Shown here: positions 4,568-5,284 of the stretch, piece by piece
Layout of the letters: each line of letters begins with the position of its first letter
Position numbering within the stretch: the first letter of the stretch is position 1
Assembly: GCA_039934875.1 (NCBI GenBank)
Contig: JBDTLH010000075.1
Span: 1-5,284 of the forward strand
Direction of reading: 5' to 3'
DNA from: JBDTLH01 sp039934875
GTDB lineage: Bacteria; Acidobacteriota; Terriglobia; Terriglobales; Acidobacteriaceae
DNA: 5,284 bases
The notes under the pieces: model-generated
What the model saw: only the letters and a program-made list of their open reading frames with translations
Databases searched by the model: none
Told to the model about the DNA's origin: nothing
Translations under genes and position numbers: made by a program

Positions 4568-5284
4568 TTAGGCAACGTTGGCGGCGTCTGGCGTGGCCGC
4601 CGGATCGCCCGCTTTGTTAGGGTTCTTGCGCGCTTCAATTTGCCCGTTACGCACGCGCACCTCCAGGCAGGGTTGTGGATGCACTGCTGGCCCATCGAGC
4701 ACACGTCCGTCCTCCAGAGCGAACCTTGATTTGTGCCACGGGCAAATAATGCTGTCGCCCTCCAGTTTGCCCTCCGAAAGCGGGCCGCCGAAATGAGAAC
4801 ACGTTTCGGCCATTGCGTATATCCGTGTTCCTTTGCGGACTAGCAGGATAGGAACTCCCTCGTGCTCGGCGCGCGTTGGCTTACTCTCGCCTAGCGCGCT
4901 CTCCTCCATCAGCGCAACGAACTTCGGCGGAAAGACCTCGCCGTCAGTCCGGTCTACGCCGATTCTGTATTCATAAACCATCTTGCCGCCCAGGTGTGCC
5001 GCCACCGTCATGGCCGCATAACCCACTCCCGCCAGGATGCGTCCCACAGTGCGCTCCTTCCGCTTGCGCAAGACCAGCGAGCTTGCGAACAATCCGGTCG
5101 CGCTCAGGTTCAGAATTCCATGGATCATGCCGATTCTGCGTCCCGGTGCGTCGGCATCCGACCAATCAGTCAGCCCTGCCACCGCCGCACCCAGCGCACC
5201 CGCCAACCCAATCCCGATCGAGGTATCAGCAGCCAGCGAAAATTCCTTCCGCCCGCTGCTCCACTCCAGACCATCGCAGATGAG
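4568..5284 (-). CDS. DUF2231-Rieske [2Fe-2S] membrane protein (N-terminus off right edge)
   Basis: The frame is open from the right edge to TAA at 4568-4570, giving 238 residues with the beginning missing. Residues 1-105 are a DUF2231 membrane domain with hydrophobic segments at about 22-39 (ending in the AGLTDW signature), 52-72 (containing HGILNLSATG) and 82-99. Residues 120-220 are a Rieske ferredoxin domain: TCSHFGGPL supplies Cys162 and His164, CPWHKSRF supplies Cys181 and His184, all four cluster ligands. A Pro/Ala-rich tail follows. This anchors a [2Fe-2S] electron carrier at the membrane; the redox partner is unknown. About 40-50 DUF2231 residues probably lie outside the window. A TTG at 5206 would give a shorter version but would cut the membrane domain, so it is unlikely as the start. 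It heads an operon with the two following minus-strand genes. Confidence 0.9.
   Translation of the reverse strand, partial: LICDGLEWSSGRKEFSLAADTSIGIGLAGALGAAVAGLTDWSDADAPGRRIGMIHGILNLSATGLFASSLVLRKRKERTVGRILAGVGYAAMTVAAHLGGKMVYEYRIGVDRTDGEVFPPKFVALMEESALGESKPTRAEHEGVPILLVRKGTRIYAMAETCSHFGGPLSEGKLEGDSIICPWHKSRFALEDGRVLDGPAVHPQPCLEVRVRNGQIEARKNPNKAGDPAATPDAANVA

Noticed and set aside
4876..5283. Plus-strand 135-codon Pro/Ser/Arg-rich frame
   Set aside because: It is the complement of the DUF2231-Rieske gene, whose cluster ligands and membrane segments are unmistakable.
1..5284. Tandem repeats, CRISPR, tRNA or IS ends
   Set aside because: A read-through found no regularly spaced repeats, no cloverleaf, no transposase motif and no flanking target duplications.

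Overview
The window looks like chromosomal DNA from a free-living soil bacterium. The mix of a TDG/Mug glycosylase, an AlkA glycosylase, a DUF488 protein, HVA1/DUF2945 small proteins, an acidobacterial-looking cupin and a DUF2231-Rieske fusion, at moderately high GC by eye, best fits Acidobacteriota (Terriglobia-like). That assignment is recalled protein resemblance, not a search. No tRNA, rRNA, CRISPR array, transposase or integrase is visible.

Layout. At the left edge (1-289, minus) is the N-terminus of a flavin-dependent ferredoxin-reductase-type oxidoreductase. It is preceded by overlapping mini-ORFs with recognisable Shine-Dalgarno (SD) sites (282-496) and a gene-poor stretch to 731. Next is an AlkA-type 3-methyladenine glycosylase (732-1607, minus). 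Its expected N-terminal 28 residues sit in another frame just upstream (1606-1689), so the gene appears frameshifted. The divergent spacer holds a perfect 13-bp inverted repeat. Reading rightward are a DUF488 protein (1858-2466), a short broken ORF that looks like the C-terminal scrap of a DUF5996 protein with an in-frame amber codon (2597-2842), an HVA1/DUF2945 Tudor-like protein (2892-3110) and a Mug/TDG-type uracil/thymine mismatch glycosylase (3190-3777). Converging on it is a minus-strand cluster read from the right edge: a partial DUF2231-Rieske membrane protein (4568-5284), a small basic protein that resembles a diverged HVA1 relative (4287-4538) and a single-domain cupin (3861-4280).

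How they may work together. Two base-excision glycosylases, covering alkylated bases and deaminated or mismatched pyrimidines, sit with small proteins often seen in stress loci. Redox proteins lie at both ends: a flavin reductase domain on the left and a Rieske domain on the right. A stress or DNA-damage accessory region that has begun to decay (frameshifted alkA, broken DUF5996 scrap) is the most economical reading. A dedicated new system is not demonstrated.
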